NCBI GenBank assembly: GCA_000783305.1
Contig: JROE01000004.1
Span: forward strand, 682,001-746,000
Source of the DNA: Sphingobacteriaceae bacterium DW12
GTDB lineage: Bacteria > Bacteroidota > Bacteroidia > Sphingobacteriales > Sphingobacteriaceae
DNA length: 64,000 bases
Direction: 5' to 3'
The notes under the pieces were generated by a model. That model was not told where the DNA came from. It saw only the letters and a list, made by a program, of their open reading frames with translations, and searched no databases. Position numbers and translations under genes: made by a program. Each line of letters opens with the position of its first letter. Positions within the stretch are counted from its first letter, which is position 1. Shown in pieces: positions 53,653-62,280 of this stretch.

Positions 53653-55325
53653 GGGATATTTATAGTTTCATTCTGTTCCCAGTTTGCACGTATTGTAAAG
53701 GTTTTTTCCAAGTACCATATCTTTTCGGCTTGTTCTTTTGTTTTTAAGTTTGCAGGATCCCAGACACCGTTTTTATTTGCGTCATATATGATACGAAGTG
53801 AGTATTTTCCACCTGGAAATTTTTTGTAAGACAACGTAGCAGCTTTTTCCAGTATTTTTTTATCGAATACCTTTTCTTTCTTTTCATCTATGATTTCGAC
53901 GATGTATTGCATGGTGCTGTCTCTTCCACCAAAGGTAAAATTGATATCACCATAGTTTTCGCTTTCATCCAGTGTAAAGGTGGTTTTTAGCTCTTTGTTG
54001 CTGGCACCAAACAGCCCTTTAACCGCATTTTCTTCAATTATGAGTGTATAGTTTTTGTTAGGTCTCCAATTGTATCTGATATGATATAATTGCGTGTTTA
54101 AACTATCTTTTTGGAGCTGGAAGTTCGTTCGTGATACGCTGTCTTCCAAAAGTTTGAGCTTACCTTTTTCTATTTGAGATATGGGAGATTTTGCTGTAAC
54201 TACTATATGGTTGATTTTATCAACTTTGTTGTTGATATTTAGGAGTGGTAGGAGTTCTTTTTCAAATTTTAGGTTAGTAGGTTTCTTGATTAATACCGTA
54301 TCTAATACTTTATTGTAATTGGTAATCTCGAATTTTATAGAGTCAAAATCTGTGTTAGACGTGTATATTAGTGCACTGTCTCTATTAATCCCATATTTGA
54401 TATACTTGTCAGCATCAATATCTTCAGGAGATAATATCTTTATACGAGGATCTAGTAAGCCAATATTGAATACGAGTTGAATACCACCATCTTTTTCTAG
54501 TTTTCGTTCTGTAGTTCTAAATTTCTGTGGATATGGTTTGGTTAGCTCCAGTTTTATATTTCCAGTGTCTTTCGTTAGTACAATACTGTCTTTTAGAAAT
54601 CCAATCCAATCATCATTTTCATTGTATATACGATTAGCTGCCTTTTGTTTAAGTGCATATATTCGATAGGTATCCTCTCTTAAATTGTTGAACTTGAAAT
54701 TTCCAGAAGTATCTACAGCTGTAAATATATTGGCTTTTTTCTTTCCAAAAATACTATCCTGTCTAATTGGAATTAGCATAACAATGATATCTTTATCTTG
54801 ATTTTTGATATCAAGACTTTGGGTATAGCCATTCAATACGGAACCTGATACCGATAAGGAGTCCAGCTCGTCACCTGTAGCAAATACGTAAGAATAATTA
54901 GGTAAGGGATTACCTTCATTGTAATCCACCAACCCTTTACCAAAATGAATAGTATATGTCGTGTTATCTTCCAACGAATCTGGAAGGGTTATTTCGAAAT
55001 TTTTCTTTTTTACTTTGTATTCTGGTTGAGTGTCAACGTCTGGAGAAATGCTAAATTCTTTGAATTGATTACTTAGTTTTACATATTCATCAAATTCCAG
55101 TATGATTTTTTTCTCTTTGAAATTTCGCGTAAGATTTTTAGGAAACTCATTGATAATCGTAGGTGGTAGCGAATCTTTTGGCCCCCCAGTAGGGTGTTGC
55201 ATATTGGCACATTGAACAGAACTTAAGATTAAGAGGCAAATCACTACCAACAACAGTAACCTTTGAATTAAGCTGTATTTTAGGTGTTTTGAGCTATTTT
55301 TGTATATTTTGGATACCTGTATCAT
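53649..55325 (-). CDS. Ig-like (SbsA/Big_5 type) lipoprotein, 558 aa
   Basis: A long N-terminus (about 25 polar residues) leads to a hydrophobic segment and the lipobox SSVQC (Cys about residue 39). The family opening PTGGPKDSLPPTI is typical of Bacteroidota Ig-like lipoproteins. A bacterial Ig-like domain follows (IILEFDEYVKLSNQ to LPDSLEDNTTYTIHFG, residues about 73-130). The C-terminus has KFPGGKYSLRIIYDANKNG, a calcium-loop-like motif. Probably outer-membrane anchored; function unknown. It lies 76 bases downstream of mnmG. Confidence 0.87.
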   Translation of the reverse strand: MIQVSKIYKNSSKHLKYSLIQRLLLLVVICLLILSSVQCANMQHPTGGPKDSLPPTIINEFPKNLTRNFKEKKIILEFDEYVKLSNQFKEFSISPDVDTQPEYKVKKKNFEITLPDSLEDNTTYTIHFGKGLVDYNEGNPLPNYSYVFATGDELDSLSVSGSVLNGYTQSLDIKNQDKDIIVMLIPIRQDSIFGKKKANIFTAVDTSGNFKFNNLREDTYRIYALKQKAANRIYNENDDWIGFLKDSIVLTKDTGNIKLELTKPYPQKFRTTERKLEKDGGIQLVFNIGLLDPRIKILSPEDIDADKYIKYGINRDSALIYTSNTDFDSIKFEITNYNKVLDTVLIKKPTNLKFEKELLPLLNINNKVDKINHIVVTAKSPISQIEKGKLKLLEDSVSRTNFQLQKDSLNTQLYHIRYNWRPNKNYTLIIEENAVKGLFGASNKELKTTFTLDESENYGDINFTFGGRDSTMQYIVEIIDEKKEKVFDKKILEKAATLSYKKFPGGKYSLRIIYDANKNGVWDPANLKTKEQAEKIWYLEKTFTIRANWEQNETINIP

Positions 55326-55401
55326 TTTATTTAAAAAATCGTCTTAAATCGCTTTAAATTAAGTTATTTTATTTTTATATAACTTATTGATAATGAGTAT
55401 A

Positions 55402-57261
55402 TTAATTCATATGTACCATTAATACGCTTATATCGGCGGGTGAAACTCCTGAAATCCTGGATGCTTGCCCTAATGTTCTGGGTTTTACTTTTAGTAGTTT
55501 TTGGCGTGCTTCAATTGACAATGAAGTTAGTGAATCATAGTCAAAGTCTGGGTTAATTTCTTTGTCTTCCATTTTTTTCATTTTATTGACAATGTCCATT
55601 TCCTTTTCAAAGTAACTATCGTATTTAACTTTAATTTCGGCTTGTTCAATAGTTTCGTTGTCGAAGCTTGAAAGATAGTCTTTAAATGCAGTATCCGCAT
55701 TTGCTAAGTCGTAAATATTTAACTGTGGTCTGCTTAATATATTGAATAATTTCGTTTTCTGATTTATCGCTGATGAGTTGAGGGTAACCAGTGATGGATT
55801 GATAACGTCTGGTGTAATACTTTGTTGGCGTAGATAGTTGACGATAGCGTCTGAATTGTTTATTTTGTCATTGACCTTATTAAGTCGATCATCCCCTACC
55901 AAGCCTAGTTTATGTGCTATTGGTGTTAGACGTATATCTGCATTATCTTGTCTCAAAAGAAGCCTATGTTCGGCCCTAGAAGTGAACATTCTATAAGGTT
56001 CTTCTGTCCCCTTTGTAACGAGATCATCGATAAGGACTCCTATATAGGATTCAGAACGTTTCATGATAAGTTCATGTAAATCATTTATTCTTTGGTGAGC
56101 ATTGATGCCTGCTACGAATCCTTGAGCAGCAGCTTCTTCGTATCCAGTAGTTCCATTTATTTGTCCTGCAAAGAAAAGATGTTTGACCTTTAATGTTTCA
56201 AGCGTGAGATCTAATTGCATCGGGGGGAAGAAGTCATATTCTATCGCATATCCTGGTCTATACATTTTTGCATTTTCGAACCCGGGAATGAGTCGTAGTG
56301 CTTTTTGTTGCACATCTTCAGGTAAAGAAGTAGAAAATCCATTTACATAGATTTCTACAGTTAGGAATCCTTCTGGCTCTACAAATATTTGGTGTCTTTC
56401 ACGTTCTGCAAATCTGTTTATTTTATCTTCTATAGATGGACAATAGCGCGGACCAAGTCCCTTTATTCTACCGGTAAACATGGGTGATTTTTCAAACCCT
56501 GTTTTGAGCATTTGATGCACTTTGTCATTTGTGTAGGTAATCCAACAACATCTTTGTTCAGTGGGCATTTGAACATCTGTATAGGAAAATCTGCCTTTGG
56601 GTTCATCACCCCATTGTTCCTCCATCAAAGCATAGTTCAATGATCGACCATCTACACGTGGTGGAGTTCCTGTTTTCATCCTACCCGATTCAAATCCTAG
56701 GTTGGCTAGCTGTTCTGTCAGTCCTGTTGCGGCTTTTTCTCCTGTACGGCCGCCACCAAATTTTTTATCCCCTATGTGTATGATACCATTTAGAAAGGTG
56801 CCGTTGGTGAGTATTACTGCATCGCTTTCTATGCGGATTCCCAATGAAGTTATGACGCCTTTAGCTCTCCCCTGCTCAACGATAACCTCTTTAACAGTAT
56901 CTTGCCATATATCTAGATTTGGAAGAGACTCAAGCTGTAATCTCCATTCTTCGGCGAAACGCATCCTATCATTTTGAGAACGTGGACTCCACATCGCAGG
57001 TCCTTTAGAAAGATTTAACATTCTAAATTGTAGAGTAGATTTATCTGCAATGACACCGGTGTATCCGCCCATAGCATCTATTTCTCTTACAATTTGACCT
57101 TTCGCTACACCTCCAATCGCTGGGTTACAACTCATTTGTGCGATTACTCCCATATTCATAGTTATTAGAAGTACCGAGGAACCTAAATTGGCTGCTGCGG
57201 CTGCCGCTTCACATCCTGCGTGTCCCGCTCCTACTACTATTATATTGTATTTATTAAACAT
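55402..57261 (-). CDS. mnmG: tRNA uridine-5-carboxymethylaminomethyl modification enzyme MnmG
   Basis: 619 aa, the normal length. The FAD fold VVGAGHAGCEAAAAAANLGS is at residues about 9-28. CNPAIGGVAKGQIVREIDAM (about 46-65), GTFLNGIIHIG and KTGTPPRVDGRS are all intact. The C-terminal helical domain that binds MnmE ends LGQASRISGVSPADISVLM. With MnmE it modifies wobble uridines in tRNA. It is transcribed after the ABC-F gene, and its leader contains two parS sites. mnmE, rsmG and parAB, frequent neighbours in other bacteria, are not here. Confidence 0.97.
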   Translation of the reverse strand: MFNKYNIIVVGAGHAGCEAAAAAANLGSSVLLITMNMGVIAQMSCNPAIGGVAKGQIVREIDAMGGYTGVIADKSTLQFRMLNLSKGPAMWSPRSQNDRMRFAEEWRLQLESLPNLDIWQDTVKEVIVEQGRAKGVITSLGIRIESDAVILTNGTFLNGIIHIGDKKFGGGRTGEKAATGLTEQLANLGFESGRMKTGTPPRVDGRSLNYALMEEQWGDEPKGRFSYTDVQMPTEQRCCWITYTNDKVHQMLKTGFEKSPMFTGRIKGLGPRYCPSIEDKINRFAERERHQIFVEPEGFLTVEIYVNGFSTSLPEDVQQKALRLIPGFENAKMYRPGYAIEYDFFPPMQLDLTLETLKVKHLFFAGQINGTTGYEEAAAQGFVAGINAHQRINDLHELIMKRSESYIGVLIDDLVTKGTEEPYRMFTSRAEHRLLLRQDNADIRLTPIAHKLGLVGDDRLNKVNDKINNSDAIVNYLRQQSITPDVINPSLVTLNSSAINQKTKLFNILSRPQLNIYDLANADTAFKDYLSSFDNETIEQAEIKVKYDSYFEKEMDIVNKMKKMEDKEINPDFDYDSLTSLSIEARQKLLKVKPRTLGQASRISGVSPADISVLMVHMN

Positions 57262-57270
57262 TTTATATAT

Positions 57271-57286
57271 TGTTTCACGTGGAACG
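57271..57286. other. parS (ParB-binding) site 1
   Basis: TGTTTCACGTGGAACG matches TGTTNCACGTGNAACA except at the last base. In the 77-base abcF-mnmG spacer, 6 kb right of the origin. Confidence 0.75.
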
Positions 57287-57316
57287 GTATGTGTTCCCCG
57301 TATGTTGTTTTATTCT

Positions 57317-57332
57317 GGTTTCACGTGGAACA
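57317..57332. other. parS (ParB-binding) site 2
   Basis: GGTTTCACGTGGAACA matches the parS consensus except at the first base. It starts 46 bases from site 1, with which it shares the 14-base core GTTTCACGTGGAAC. Confidence 0.75.
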
Positions 57333-57338
57333 CATGTA

Positions 57339-59201
57339 TTATTCCATTAATTCCGATAATTGCATCCATCTATTAGTTTTTGTGTCTAGTGTTTCTTGAA
57401 GTTTGGTTATCTCGGATGCAGTATCGCTTAATGTGACATGGTCTGTTAATTCAAGAAGTTTATTGTTTTTATTTTGAATATCTTCTTCTAATCTTGTTAT
57501 ATCTTCTTCTAGTTTTTTGTATTCAATTTCTTCCTTGTAAGATAGTTTTTTTTTATCCGCTACTGTTTCCTTTTTAATAGGTTTGTCTATTTCTTTTGTG
57601 TTTTTATTAGCTTTAGCCGTTGCTTCCTGTTCTAGTTTAAAATCAGCGTAGTTGCCATTATAGATATTGATGTTTCCCATTCCATCAAAGATGAATAATT
57701 GGTCTGTCATTTTATCCACTAGGTATCTATCATGAGAGACAAGTAAAAGGACTCCTGTATATTTATCTAGAAAATCTTCAAGTACGTTTAGCGTATCTAT
57801 ATCAAGGTCATTCGAAGGTTCATCCAGAATTAAGAAGTTAGGGTTGCGCATAAGCACTCGCATTAGTTGAAGTCTTTTGCGTTCGCCGCCACTTAATTTT
57901 TCAACCAGACCGAATTGTTTTTCAGGAGGAAATAGAAAATGAGTCAATAGTTGAGATGCAGTGATAACTTCACCCTTTGCCATTTCAATATACTCAGCAA
58001 CATTTTTAACAACATCTATTACTCTTTCATTGGGTTGGAATTCCAACCCCCCTTGTTTGTAATATCCATAAACTGTTGTTTCCCCTACTGATACAGATCC
58101 TGATGTTGAGGTTTCTAAATTAGTTATCAAGTTCAGAAAGGTAGATTTACCAGATCCATTTTTACCAGAAAGGCCAATACGGTCACCCTTTTTAAACGTA
58201 TATGAAAAATTTTCGATGACCTTTTTCGATCCAAAAGATTTTGATACATTTTCTAATTCAAGTATTTTTGAACCCTGACGACTTATCTTTACACTGAGTT
58301 GGACTGATTCATTTTTCTTCGCCGCCTTGGATTTTTCTTCTAGATCATAGTATGCTTCTATCCTTGACTTGGATTTTGTGCCGCGAGCTTGTGGTTGGCG
58401 ACGCATCCATTCCAACTCTTTCCGCAACAGGTTGCGACTTTTTTCTACTAGGAGCGCATCGTTAGTTTCACGCTCAGCCTTTTTTTCTAAGTAATAGCTA
58501 TAGTTACCTTTGAAGGTAAGTAAACTACCCCTATCCAATTCTCTAATTTCTGTACAGACGCCGTCTAGAAAATAGCGGTCGTGAGTGACGAGTAATACGG
58601 TCTTATTTCCCGTAGTCAATAGTTTTTCTAACCATTCTATAGTTTCAATGTCCAAATGATTGGTAGGTTCGTCTAAGATATATACGTCTGGCTCGTCTAT
58701 CAGCAGTTTGGCTAGTGACAAACGTTTGCGTTGGCCTCCTGAAAGCTTCTCGATTTGTTGTGAGAAATCTGTTATATTTAACCTGTTAAGAATAGTTTTA
58801 ATATTGTACTCGTACTCCCAGGCTTCTAGTAGCGAAAGCTTTTCAGTAAGATCTTCCAATTCTTGTTGGTCGGGATTATCTTGAGACAAGAGTTCTTCAT
58901 ATGCTCTGATGAGCGATTGTTGCTCATTATCGGCACTATAAATGAAATCGTTTATGGAATTCAATCCTGAAAAATCTGGATTTTGCGGAAGGAAGCCCAC
59001 TTTTATTCCCTTTTCTTTGACTACTTTTCCAGAAGTGGGCGCCTGCTTTTCTGCTAATATGGATAAAAGGGTTGATTTTCCGGTACCGTTAATTCCGACA
59101 AGAGCTACTCTATCTCCTTTTTGTAGTCCAAAATGGAGATCTTTGAATAGCCATCTGTCGTTGAAAGAGTGGCTGACTTGTTCTGTAGATAATATACTCA
59201 C
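57339..59201 (-). CDS. ABC-F family ATP-binding protein (Uup-like)
   Basis: 620 aa with two nucleotide-binding domains and no membrane part. Domain 1 has Walker A GINGTGKSTLL, signature LSGGQRKRLSLAKLL and VYILDEPTNHLDIETIEWL. Domain 2 has GKNGSGKSTFL, LSGGERKRLQLMRVL and FLILDEPSNDLDIDTL. A linker rich in Arg/Lys (WMRRQPQARGTKSKSR) and a C-terminal coiled coil (about 545-620) resemble Uup. ABC-F proteins act on ribosomes or DNA intermediates. The start is GTG at 59201, overlapping the upstream TGA as GTGA. Confidence 0.93.
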   Translation of the reverse strand: MSILSTEQVSHSFNDRWLFKDLHFGLQKGDRVALVGINGTGKSTLLSILAEKQAPTSGKVVKEKGIKVGFLPQNPDFSGLNSINDFIYSADNEQQSLIRAYEELLSQDNPDQQELEDLTEKLSLLEAWEYEYNIKTILNRLNITDFSQQIEKLSGGQRKRLSLAKLLIDEPDVYILDEPTNHLDIETIEWLEKLLTTGNKTVLLVTHDRYFLDGVCTEIRELDRGSLLTFKGNYSYYLEKKAERETNDALLVEKSRNLLRKELEWMRRQPQARGTKSKSRIEAYYDLEEKSKAAKKNESVQLSVKISRQGSKILELENVSKSFGSKKVIENFSYTFKKGDRIGLSGKNGSGKSTFLNLITNLETSTSGSVSVGETTVYGYYKQGGLEFQPNERVIDVVKNVAEYIEMAKGEVITASQLLTHFLFPPEKQFGLVEKLSGGERKRLQLMRVLMRNPNFLILDEPSNDLDIDTLNVLEDFLDKYTGVLLLVSHDRYLVDKMTDQLFIFDGMGNINIYNGNYADFKLEQEATAKANKNTKEIDKPIKKETVADKKKLSYKEEIEYKKLEEDITRLEEDIQNKNNKLLELTDHVTLSDTASEITKLQETLDTKTNRWMQLSELME

Positions 59202-59863
59202 GCTAATTCTTTTATTTTTTCTGTTTGAATAATATGTAATCCTTTTCTTTGAGATGTGGTGATTTTTTGCATCGTACTAGCCACATCTTCTGCTTTTATA
59301 CTTTTGTAATCTTTCAACCTTCCTAATAGGAACACGTTCAATATCCCCATCACAAATGATGACATGGATTCAAGTAACCTCTTCTCTCCTCTTTTTCCTA
59401 GAAGCAAGGAAGGCCTTAAAATAAAGGTGTTCGGAATGGCTAGCTTGATAATATCTCGTTCCAAGTCCCCTTTCATCTTAAGGTAGAAGTTCTTTGATTT
59501 GCTGTTTGCACCTATACTTGAAACAATACATATTTTTGTTAATTTATTGTTTATTAAGTATTTAGATACTTTGTATGGGTAATCATGATCGATTTGATAA
59601 TATATATCTCGCTCAGGGGTCTTGCTTTTTGTACTCCCTATACAGGAATAGAAATGATCTACTTTTAAATCTTTAATGTAATCGTCTATTGAATAATAGT
59701 CAGCCACGATATTGACCATTTTGGGATGTTCAAAGCCAAGCGGACGCCTTGATATTGCATATATCTTTGAGTAGCAGTCGCTTGTCAATAGATTGTGCAT
59801 CAGTATGTCCCCTATCAGGCCTGTAGAACCTAAAATCAATGCCGTATAGACAGTTTTACCCAT
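59198..59863 (-). CDS. NAD(P)H-binding (atypical SDR) protein, 221 aa
   Basis: The start MGKTVYTALILGSTGLIGD gives a dinucleotide-binding GSTGLIG (residues about 10-16). YSCIGSTKSKTPERDIYYQI and CIVSSIGANSKSKNFYLKMK carry the Ser/Tyr-like and Lys positions of HTATIP2-type reductases; the Y-x3-K is YLKMK. LRPSLLLGKR follows. The substrate is unknown. The longer frame (four more codons) would begin inside the -7 element, so 59863 is chosen. 4-base overlap with the ABC-F gene. Confidence 0.82.
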   Translation of the reverse strand: MGKTVYTALILGSTGLIGDILMHNLLTSDCYSKIYAISRRPLGFEHPKMVNIVADYYSIDDYIKDLKVDHFYSCIGSTKSKTPERDIYYQIDHDYPYKVSKYLINNKLTKICIVSSIGANSKSKNFYLKMKGDLERDIIKLAIPNTFILRPSLLLGKRGEKRLLESMSSFVMGILNVFLLGRLKDYKSIKAEDVASTMQKITTSQRKGLHIIQTEKIKELA

Positions 59864-59872
59864 AATAGGATA

Positions 59873-59880
59873 CAAAAGTA
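59873..59880 (-). promoter_or_regulatory. -7 promoter element of the NAD(P)-binding/abcF/mnmG run
   Basis: TACTTTTG on the minus strand, 9 bases before the ATG at 59863. A leader of only a few bases is predicted. Confidence 0.55.
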
Positions 59881-59961
59881 CAGAATAAAATAGTTTTTAC
59901 GGTAGGAATAATGTTAATGAATCTTAATGAGGATACGGTGTTGACAGTTATCAAACGAAGA

Positions 59962-60348
59962 CTAGTTCAATCTATGGTTGGCGATGAGATTGAATCGCGG
60001 AATTTCAACATCAAAAAGTTCGTCGTCTAAAGTTCGTCGCATTTGATAGGTACCTTCCATAAATCCCATTTCACTTTTGAGATTGCATCCGGATACATAT
60101 TGATGAGTGTCACCTGGCTCGATGATGGGCTGCTCGCCCACTACCCCGTCTCCATCAACCTCTCTGTGCTCACCAATTGCATCGAAGATATGCCAATGAC
60201 GTCTCATAAGCTGAAAAGTACTATCTCCAATATTTTCAATAGATATCCTGTAGGCAAACATAAAATGTTCCTTTTCTGGATTGGAGTATTCTGGCTGATA
60301 AATAAATTCTACCGAAATCTTAACTCCTTCTGTTATTTGAGATACCAT
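59962..60348 (-). CDS. apaG: ApaG (Co2+/Mg2+ efflux protein ApaG family)
   Basis: 128 aa, a single immunoglobulin-like domain. GVKISVEFIYQPEYSN, FAYRISIENIGDSTFQLMRR, HWHIFDAIGEHREVDGDGVV and PGDTHQYVSGCNL are the ApaG signature. The biochemical role is unsettled despite the name. Monocistronic. The -7 element lies 5 bases before the ATG. Confidence 0.94.
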   Translation of the reverse strand: MVSQITEGVKISVEFIYQPEYSNPEKEHFMFAYRISIENIGDSTFQLMRRHWHIFDAIGEHREVDGDGVVGEQPIIEPGDTHQYVSGCNLKSEMGFMEGTYQMRRTLDDELFDVEIPRFNLIANHRLN

Positions 60349-60353
60349 TTATA

Positions 60354-60361
60354 CAAAACTA
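60354..60361 (-). promoter_or_regulatory. -7 promoter element abutting apaG
   Basis: TAGTTTTG then TATAA then ATG on the minus strand; leaderless or near-leaderless transcript predicted. Confidence 0.55.
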
Positions 60362-60787
60362 GAAAAAATAGTATTTTATTACAAATGCTTTTTTAGTATG
60401 GAGTAGAATGTTACCGACTTAGGTTGAATACTTCTGTGTAAAATAAATAAGGATAGTACTTTTTAGAGGGATATGCAATGGTTTCTATAACACAGCCGGC
60501 GACCTTACGTTTGCTAGAATTCAACTGTATACCAAATTATATATTAAGATGGGGTCTATGTAGAGTATACATAAGGTTAACATAGCTAATGGCTAGGCTA
60601 AGGCTATGTTAACCCTATGTTAAGACTATCTAAACGCTATCTAATTATTGGACTTGGTATTCAAGTTGTCTCTGTCCTTACACGAGAAATGGAGGATTTA
60701 TAAAAATTCGGGTAAGAACGGAGGCTAGAACTGATCCGAATCTTTTATTAACATACATATATGTTTACTCAATTGGATAGAATTGAT
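60362..60787. other. Spacer between divergent apaG and the RsmI-like gene
   Basis: No gene seen. G-rich on the + strand (hand count 60361-60720: 72 G, 48 C). It contains the inverted repeat at 60575-60614 and further TATGTTAA copies just after it. Confidence 0.5.
60575..60614. repeat. Inverted repeat with 12-bp arms
   Basis: GGTTAACATAGC and GCTATGTTAACC are perfect inverted copies separated by 16 bases containing GGCTAGGCTA. A partial third copy (CTATGTTAAG) follows at 60615-60624. No T run, so a protein site or RNA structure is more likely than a terminator. Confidence 0.7.
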
Positions 60788-60795
60788 TAGGTTTG
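60788..60795 (+). promoter_or_regulatory. -7 promoter element abutting the RsmI-like gene
   Basis: TAGGTTTG then TAT then ATG (60799). Leaderless transcript predicted. Confidence 0.55.
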
Positions 60796-60798
60796 TAT

Positions 60799-61509
60799 AT
60801 GTCGAAAGGAACACTTTATTTACTCCCTGTGCCGCTAAGTGATGACGCGGCTCGGGCATCCTACACCCCCTATCTTCAGGATACCATTAATCTTATTACA
60901 GAGTATATAGTCGAAAATGAAAAGACTGCGCGCAAATTTCTAAAACAAGCCGGATTAACGACTCCCCAAAGCCAATTAATCGTTCATGATTATGGCAAAC
61001 ATAAGCGAGACAAACGGAATTTAGGAGAGTTTTTTGTGGGGTTGCTTTCTGGAAAGGATGTGGGATTGATGTCAGAGGCAGGATGTCCTGGAATCGCTGA
61101 TCCGGGCGCCGATATTGTGGCCGAGGCTCATCGATTGGGGGTCAAGGTAATCCCGTTAGTAGGACCAAGCTCTATATTATTGGCCTTGATGGCCTCCGGT
61201 TTCAGTGGCCAAAAATTTGCTTTTCAAGGATATTTGCCAATAGATAAAGCCGATCGTAGTAAGAAAATCAAGGAGCTGGAAAATCAAGCTTATAAAGAAA
61301 AGCAAACTCAAATCTTTATAGAGACACCTTTTCGTAATAATCAACTGTTTGCAGAGCTGTTGAAGGTTTGTAAGGATCAGACAAAGATTTGTGTAGCTGT
61401 TAGTCTGACAGCCGAAGAGGAATTTATCGCTACGTTGTCGGTAGCGCAGTGGAAAAACCGTAAAGATGACTTTCATAAAAAGCCTGCAATTTTTTTATTG
61501 TACTTTTAG
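60799..61509 (+). CDS. RsmI-like SAM-dependent (tetrapyrrole-methylase fold) methyltransferase
   Basis: 236 aa. MSEAGCPGIADPGADIV (residues about 91-107) and VIPLVGPSSILLALMASGF are the SAM-binding loops shared with RsmI. The opening reads GTLYLLPVPLSDDAARASY instead of the usual TPIGNLxD, and EKTARKFLKQAGL replaces the normal segment. It is therefore a divergent paralogue, common in Bacteroidota. True RsmI methylates C1402 of 16S rRNA; the target of this group is unknown to me. Start fixed by the adjacent promoter. Confidence 0.85.
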   Translation: MSKGTLYLLPVPLSDDAARASYTPYLQDTINLITEYIVENEKTARKFLKQAGLTTPQSQLIVHDYGKHKRDKRNLGEFFVGLLSGKDVGLMSEAGCPGIADPGADIVAEAHRLGVKVIPLVGPSSILLALMASGFSGQKFAFQGYLPIDKADRSKKIKELENQAYKEKQTQIFIETPFRNNQLFAELLKVCKDQTKICVAVSLTAEEEFIATLSVAQWKNRKDDFHKKPAIFLLYF

Positions 61510-61761
61510 ATTGGTATGTAACTATTGCACGTTATAATTTGGTGCTGTCAATACACGTTAAACAAAATTGATCACATTATAGTATGTGCTGCGTATATTC
61601 TTTTGCTCTCATCGGACTAGTTGGTATTGAGGACACTTTTGGAGCCTATATAACTCCATATTTATAAAAAAGGGATAAAGTGCTATTGGTATAGAATACA
61701 GATTCTATTGTATATAAAAGCAAATTTATCTAAGTTTAGAAAAAAAGAAATTCAAATAAAA
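61510..61761. other. Spacer before the 61762 gene
   Basis: No gene recognised. TAAGTTTA (61731-61738), one base from the -7 consensus, precedes the next ATG by 23 bases. Confidence 0.4.
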
Positions 61762-62232
61762 ATGTTAGAGTTTGCCCCCGATAAATTGACCACAGAGATG
61801 CTATATGTTCTTTTGGCTGTGTCGCTAGTACGTCTTACTTTTTGGATTTTGTTTGCAAATACCATACGCCAAACCTTAAATTTGGTTTCGAAAGAAAATA
61901 GAAATATCCTTCCGAATCAAGCTTGGTTCGTCGCAGTGCCTTTGTTTAATATTTATTGGCATTTTGAGGTGGCAAGAAGATTGTGTGATTCATTGAACAA
62001 CGAGTTCTACGATCGTAAAATTGCTGTGGAAGAGAACCCGACACAAAAAGAGGGCAGGCTATACGCTTGGACATATTTGTCTATCAATATACCATTTCCA
62101 CCATTTATTTTGGTAATTGCCGGAGTGCTCAATCTGATCTATTTTATCACGTATTGGGTAAAAATCAACCAATATCGTAATTTGTTAAAGGAACACAATA
62201 AATTTAAGGAGAAAGCGATTAATGAGGTATAA
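61762..62232 (+). CDS. Membrane protein of unknown function, 156 aa
   Basis: The start MLEFAPDKLTTEML (61762) is chosen; an in-frame extension 18 codons upstream overlaps the probable promoter. Hydrophobic segments lie about residues 12-32, 50-66 and 107-130. The motif LPNQAWFVAVPLFNIYWHFEVARRL recalls DUF4328-type membrane proteins, here in a truncated form, but I am not sure of the family. Glu/Lys-rich C-terminus. Confidence 0.7.
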   Translation: MLEFAPDKLTTEMLYVLLAVSLVRLTFWILFANTIRQTLNLVSKENRNILPNQAWFVAVPLFNIYWHFEVARRLCDSLNNEFYDRKIAVEENPTQKEGRLYAWTYLSINIPFPPFILVIAGVLNLIYFITYWVKINQYRNLLKEHNKFKEKAINEV

Positions 62233-62280
62233 TGTTTGCTCTTAATCAAGAGTTACTGTTGGGATAATCAATATTGAATA

